A stretch of 16,657 bases of DNA, taken from the NCBI GenBank assembly GCA_003554445.1, contig PWGJ01000102.1, positions 1-16,657 on the forward strand. Direction: 5' to 3'. Below the pieces are notes generated by a model. The model did no database searches. It was not told the origin of the DNA and saw only the letters and a program-made list of their open reading frames with translations. How positions within the stretch are numbered: position 1 is the stretch's first letter; the number at the start of each line of letters is the position of its first letter. Shown here piece after piece: positions 13,479-16,657 of the stretch. Made by a program: the position numbers and the translations under genes. The stretch is from Candidatus Nealsoniibacteriota bacterium. Its GTDB lineage: Bacteria; Patescibacteriota; Minisyncoccia; Minisyncoccales; PWPS01.

Positions 13479-14869
13479 AAAAAATGAAAACAAGTAGAGC
13501 CGATAAAGGTTATATCAGAGGAATACACGGAGAGGTGGTTAAAGTTGAGATGTACGGAGAATCCCCCTTTATCAGAGAGGTGCTATTGATGAAAGAAGAT
13601 GAAGAGGTAAGGCTGGAAGTTCATCAAATCTCTTCTTCCGGAGAGTCTTTCACTTGCACTTGTATCGCTCTTTCCGGATTCGAAAAGATAAGAAAAGGTG
13701 CCGAAGTGAAAAGAACCGGCAGAGAATTGGAGATTCCGGTCGGAGAAGAGCTTTTGGGACGGGTAATCGATGCTTTCGGAAATCCCAGAGACGGAACGGA
13801 GCCCTTTGAAACGGAAGAAAAAAGATCAATATACAGAACTCCTTCTTACGAATCGGCATCTTCCAAGGAGGAAGTGGTTCAAACGGGAATAAAAGCGATA
13901 GATTTTTTCACTCCTCTGTTGAGAGGAGAAGAGATCGGTCTTTTCGGTGGTGCCGGTGTCGGAAAGACGGTTCTTTTGATCGAGCTGATGCACAATGTAG
14001 TCTTTCATGAAAACAAGCTTTTGGTTTATGCCGGATTGGGAGAGCGTATTCGTGAGGGTCACGAGCTTCACAAGACGCTCAAGGATGTCGGTGTTCTCTC
14101 TTCTGCCGCTCTGGTTTACGGGCAGATGAACGAGACCGCTTCCATTCGTGTCAATGTCGGTCATGTGGCGGCTACCATGGCGGAATATTTTCGGGATCTT
14201 CGCGGAGAAGATACCTTCGTATTTATCGATAATGTCTATAGATTTCTGCAAGCCGGAAACGAGCTTTCCATGATGCTTGACCAGATCCCTTCCGAAGGTG
14301 GTTATCAGCCCACTCTGCAGACAGATATAGGTAAGCTGCAGGAGAGACTGTCTTCTACCCAAAAAGGAGCTATAACCAGCGTTCAGGCGGTTTATGTGCC
14401 CGCCGATGACATCACCGACCCCGGTGTGCAGGCAATTCTGCCTTATTTTGATTCCTCGGTCGTCTTGTCGAGAGAAGTCTACAGAGAGGGTAGATATCCG
14501 GCCATAGATATTCTCCAATCTTCTTCAACTTCGGTTGACCCCGAAATAGTCGGTAAAAAGCATTACCAGCTTTACATGGAAGCGAGAAGCATTTTGGAGC
14601 AACACAAAAATCTTGAGCAAATCGTTTCCATCGTCGGTGAATCCGAGCTTTCCGCCGAAAATAGGACGGTTTATCACCGCTCCCAGAAACTACTCAACTT
14701 TATGACTCAATACTTTGAGGTCGTCTCCGACCAGACCGGAAAAGACGGGCAATATGTAAAGATAGAGGATACCGTCGAGGGAGTTGAAGCCATCTTGAGT
14801 GGAAAAGTGGATGACGTTTCTCCGGAAAAGTTTTTATATATAGAAACAATAAACGACTTGGATAAATAA
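13469..14869 (+). CDS. atpD: F1-type ATPase beta (catalytic) subunit
   Basis: A 466-aa protein from ATG 13469; an in-frame ATG at 13484, placed 8 bases after GGAAG, may be the true start (461 aa). Motifs: Walker A G-G-A-G-V-G-K-T (160-167), catalytic Glu192 in G-L-G-E-R-I-R-E-G, Walker B F-V-F-I-D-N (250-255), Y-R-F, V-P-A-D-D-I-T-D-P (309-317) and the adenine-stacking Tyr343 in G-R-Y-P-A. Every residue needed for ATP hydrolysis that can be checked by eye is present. The torque loop D-E-L-S-E-E-D is replaced by S-E-L-S-A-E-N (392-398), losing several negative charges. Compared with alpha this is the better conserved subunit. It starts inside the end of gamma and is followed after one base by epsilon. 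It probably hydrolyses ATP and drives gamma. Confidence 0.94.
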   Translation: MEVEKMKTSRADKGYIRGIHGEVVKVEMYGESPFIREVLLMKEDEEVRLEVHQISSSGESFTCTCIALSGFEKIRKGAEVKRTGRELEIPVGEELLGRVIDAFGNPRDGTEPFETEEKRSIYRTPSYESASSKEEVVQTGIKAIDFFTPLLRGEEIGLFGGAGVGKTVLLIELMHNVVFHENKLLVYAGLGERIREGHELHKTLKDVGVLSSAALVYGQMNETASIRVNVGHVAATMAEYFRDLRGEDTFVFIDNVYRFLQAGNELSMMLDQIPSEGGYQPTLQTDIGKLQERLSSTQKGAITSVQAVYVPADDITDPGVQAILPYFDSSVVLSREVYREGRYPAIDILQSSSTSVDPEIVGKKHYQLYMEARSILEQHKNLEQIVSIVGESELSAENRTVYHRSQKLLNFMTQYFEVVSDQTGKDGQYVKIEDTVEGVEAILSGKVDDVSPEKFLYIETINDLDK

Positions 14870-14870
14870 T

Positions 14871-15128
14871 ATGGAAAAAGGACTTTTAGATGTTCAAGTT
14901 CACTTCTCCTCACTTATCGACAGAAGACATTTTCAAGGAAAAGCGGTTTCGGTTACTTCCGAAAACGATTTGGGGCGATTTGATATTTTATATAATCACA
15001 GCAATTTCATAACTTTGATATATGATGAGCTAATCATTCAGACACCGAAAGGAGAAGTCGACTATCAATTTGAGAGAGGAGTTATGAAAGTAAAAGAAAA
15101 CCGGGTTAATATATTTTTAGGCCTCTAA
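14871..15128 (+). CDS. atpC: F1-type ATPase epsilon subunit, N-terminal domain only
   Basis: An 85-aa protein; usual epsilon is 130-140 aa. The whole length matches the N-terminal beta-sandwich of epsilon: L-L-D-V-Q-V, then V-x-S-V-T-S-E-N-D-L-G-R-F-D-I-L-Y-N-H-S, and R-G-V-M-K-V-K-E-N-R-V-N-I. The C-terminal helical hairpin that blocks ATP hydrolysis in many bacterial enzymes is missing. The sandwich normally links gamma to the c ring. The ATG follows the beta stop by one base, so translation is coupled. The stop overlaps the stop of the convergent gene, leaving no room for a terminator. Natural short epsilons exist in other bacteria, so the truncation need not be a defect. Confidence 0.82.
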   Translation: MEKGLLDVQVHFSSLIDRRHFQGKAVSVTSENDLGRFDILYNHSNFITLIYDELIIQTPKGEVDYQFERGVMKVKENRVNIFLGL

Positions 15129-16495
15129 TCGCAAGAAGATTTTTCAAGCTCTCCGTTTTTTATTTGCATACAATAAGTATCTCCCGTTTCACTGTCAATC
15201 ATCTTCAATCTTTCTTTGGGCTCCTCGGGAGCCGTTTTTTCATGCGGATTTATAAATACTTCTATCTTTCCCGTATCGGATTTTCCGGAAAAAGATTCCA
15301 GGGCGACTCCTATCACTCGCCCGCCTCCGTTTGCCTTTTTAGCTACTCCCGGCTTTGAAGAAGAGGTAAGAAGATCTCCTATACTGATTTTTCCTCCTTC
15401 CGCTGAAACTTTGGTCGGCACTCTTCCGATCAAGGCGATAGGAGTGGAGTCATCTTCTTCAAGATAATCTCCCAGTGTCATCGCCGGGTCGGTCGACACG
15501 ACTCCCAGCAGATTTTTGTCGTAAGGCTTATCGGCTTTAATCGCTCCTTTGTCAGAAAAAGAAACCAGCTCTCCGGGCTTTAGGTTTTCTCCTTTTTTGG
15601 AAGGAAATCTTTCCGCTATATCCGCCTCTTCTCTGCGGGGAGTAAGAACCGGTCTCCAAGTTCCGACACCTCTTTCGTCGGACATAAGACCGTAACCTTC
15701 TTCGGGGCTGACCGGCATTCTAAAGCCCAACACTCTGGCCGTGCCGGCCACATCCAAGGTTTGACTGGGAGAAGTTCCTATTCCGATATTGTTTGCGCTC
15801 TGCTGAATTATCGAGTCGTCCAATCTGTAATCGTCTCTCCAAACGGGAATTTGGCCTCTCTCTCCGGCTCCGTCGTAAATCTCTACCGCCGTCTGTAGCA
15901 AATCGTCCGGGTCGATATCCATCTCTTCTAAAGAGGCGAGCATTTCACTAAGACAAACCCCGCCCTCCAAATCGGTACATATATCGTCACCGGCTTGAAC
16001 TCTTCCGGCGGTATGCAAGCTGTATTCCGGATCGGTGCCGATTCCCAAATTGCCCTCTTCGCTTATGGTCATCGAGATTTCCGTTGACAGATCCTCTATG
16101 GAAGAGTCGGTAAGACCGGCCGGTCCGAACTTGACCAGTCTGTTTTCGGTTCCTTCGTGAGTTACGTCACAATTTCCCGCCGAAAGGCAAACCTCTCCCG
16201 AAAGATTCGGAAACCGGTAGCTTCTGGGACCGGTAAGTCCGTCGGCGGTTATCTCTCCTTCGAAGTCGTCTCCGACCGTAATCGAAGGAACTCTTATTCC
16301 TTGAATAGCTTCCAAATCACCCTCGACTCTGGCATCCGAACCGATATTGAAAAACGGTTCGGTTAAAACGCCGATAACTTCTTCTTGAGCCGAAAGAGGA
16401 CGGACGCTTAAAAATACTCCGATTAAAATTACCGTGCCGGTCAAAATAACCGGTAGATTCAATTGCTCGTAAAAGGTTGATAATCTCTTTTTCAT
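15125..16495 (-). CDS. Secreted tail-fibre-like surface protein sharing the c-fusion's outer domain
   Basis: A 456-aa protein from ATG 16495. A GTG at 16528 would add 11 residues, but it overlaps the predicted -10 box, so the ATG is preferred. Residues 15-37 are a hydrophobic signal segment ending L-S-A-Q. The middle has two N-L/I-G-I-G-T-x-P...L-x-x-A-G motifs (about 149-164 and 236-251), typical of tail-fibre or adhesin stalks, and paired Cys (103/109, 173/181, 442/455). Residues 291-419 are a domain starting A-D-I-A-E-R-F-P, with L-G-V-V-S-T-D-P, G-D-L-L-T-S-S-S-K-P-G-V-A and F-I-N-P-H. This is the same domain as in the c-like fusion at 8678-9454. Similar domains end many bacterial and phage surface proteins, some with self-cleaving (peptidase G2-like) chaperone activity; no catalytic residues are claimed here. 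It is likely a surface partner of the ATPase. Confidence 0.82.
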   Translation of the reverse strand: MKKRLSTFYEQLNLPVILTGTVILIGVFLSVRPLSAQEEVIGVLTEPFFNIGSDARVEGDLEAIQGIRVPSITVGDDFEGEITADGLTGPRSYRFPNLSGEVCLSAGNCDVTHEGTENRLVKFGPAGLTDSSIEDLSTEISMTISEEGNLGIGTDPEYSLHTAGRVQAGDDICTDLEGGVCLSEMLASLEEMDIDPDDLLQTAVEIYDGAGERGQIPVWRDDYRLDDSIIQQSANNIGIGTSPSQTLDVAGTARVLGFRMPVSPEEGYGLMSDERGVGTWRPVLTPRREEADIAERFPSKKGENLKPGELVSFSDKGAIKADKPYDKNLLGVVSTDPAMTLGDYLEEDDSTPIALIGRVPTKVSAEGGKISIGDLLTSSSKPGVAKKANGGGRVIGVALESFSGKSDTGKIEVFINPHEKTAPEEPKERLKMIDSETGDTYCMQIKNGELEKSSCD

Positions 16496-16518
16496 AATTT
16501 TTTGAGTTTGTTTTTTAA

Positions 16519-16548
16519 ATTGTATCACAAAAGACCGGCCGATTCCAA
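16519..16548 (-). promoter_or_regulatory. Promoter of the convergent surface-protein gene
   Basis: Read on the minus strand: -35-like TTGGAA (16548-16543), an 18-base spacer, and an extended -10, TG-A-TACAAT (-10 at 16524-16519). Transcription would begin near 16512, giving a short leader of about 16 bases before ATG 16495 and excluding the GTG at 16528. Confidence 0.5.
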
Positions 16549-16580
16549 GAAAATTTCACGGATTTTAGACTTATTTATAG

Positions 16581-16608
16581 TTGACAGCCCAACATGGATG
16601 ATTATAAT
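16581..16608 (+). promoter_or_regulatory. Promoter facing the right window edge
   Basis: TTGACA (16581-16586) and TATAAT (16603-16608), both perfect, with a 16-base spacer. It points right, to a gene outside the window, and is back to back with the minus-strand promoter. The remaining bases to the edge are AT-rich and hold no start codon for a gene that can be seen. Confidence 0.65.
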
Positions 16609-16657
16609 TAGCTAATAAGGAAATTCTCTCTACAATTTAAGTTAAAAAATAAAAAAA

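Noticed and set aside
13826..14518. A 230-codon open frame on the minus strand inside beta
   Set aside because: It lies wholly opposite a conserved catalytic beta subunit, and its translation shows no known domain. It is a shadow of the coding strand.
8678..15128. Ordinary F-type ATP synthase operon, or an N-ATPase operon
   Set aside because: There is no subunit a, no carboxylate in the c-like protein, and a foreign outer domain. N-ATPase operons begin with beta and epsilon and have a different order.
15125..16495. Prophage tail-fibre gene
   Set aside because: The stalk motifs and C-terminal domain resemble phage fibres, but there are no other phage genes, it has its own signal peptide and promoter, and its domain is shared with the cellular c-fusion protein.

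Overview
The window reads as a surface-protein and F1-like ATPase locus from a bacterium with a monoderm-type envelope, most likely a candidate-phyla-radiation (Patescibacteria) lineage. The reasons are the protein families: a FISUMP-domain protein, WxL-like surface proteins each followed by a DUF916-like membrane protein, tail-fibre-like adhesins and a cohesin protein. UGA, UAA and UAG all act as stops, so the standard bacterial code is used. There is no rRNA or tRNA, so the taxonomy is inference. No gap between genes exceeds 300 bases.

Layout. Positions 2-4732 (+): the 3' part of a large repetitive surface protein with a WxL-like C-terminus, a DUF916-like membrane protein, and a membrane-anchored FISUMP protein. 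At 4812-4841 there is a consensus promoter. Positions 4915-8660 (+): a small WxL-like secreted protein, a second DUF916-like protein, a cohesin/Ig-like membrane protein with a cytoplasmic coiled-coil tail, and a 98-aa membrane coiled-coil protein that resembles that tail. Positions 8678-15128 (+): seven genes in the order of a classical ATP synthase operon (c-b-delta-alpha-gamma-beta-epsilon). Positions 15125-16495 (-): a secreted tail-fibre-like protein that converges on the operon with overlapping stop codons. The right edge holds divergent promoters.

The ATPase part is the main discovery. Alpha, beta, gamma and epsilon are clear F1 homologues, and the ATP-binding and catalytic residues of beta, plus the arginine finger of alpha, are kept. 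The membrane part is not that of an ATP synthase. There is no subunit a. The c-like hairpin keeps the Arg-Asn-Pro loop but has no membrane carboxylate, and it is fused to an N-terminal extracellular domain. That domain is homologous to the C-terminal domain of the convergent secreted protein. The b-like and delta-like subunits carry long extra coiled coils, and epsilon lacks its C-terminal helices.

Inference: this is an ATP-hydrolysing F1 motor that does not pump ions. It would pass force or rotation through the membrane to a ring of extracellular domains, anchored by the cohesin, WxL-like and DUF916-like proteins of the same operon. The idea has a parallel in the mycoplasma F1-like ATPases tied to gliding or to the MIB-MIP system, but the gene set and the c-fusion here are different.
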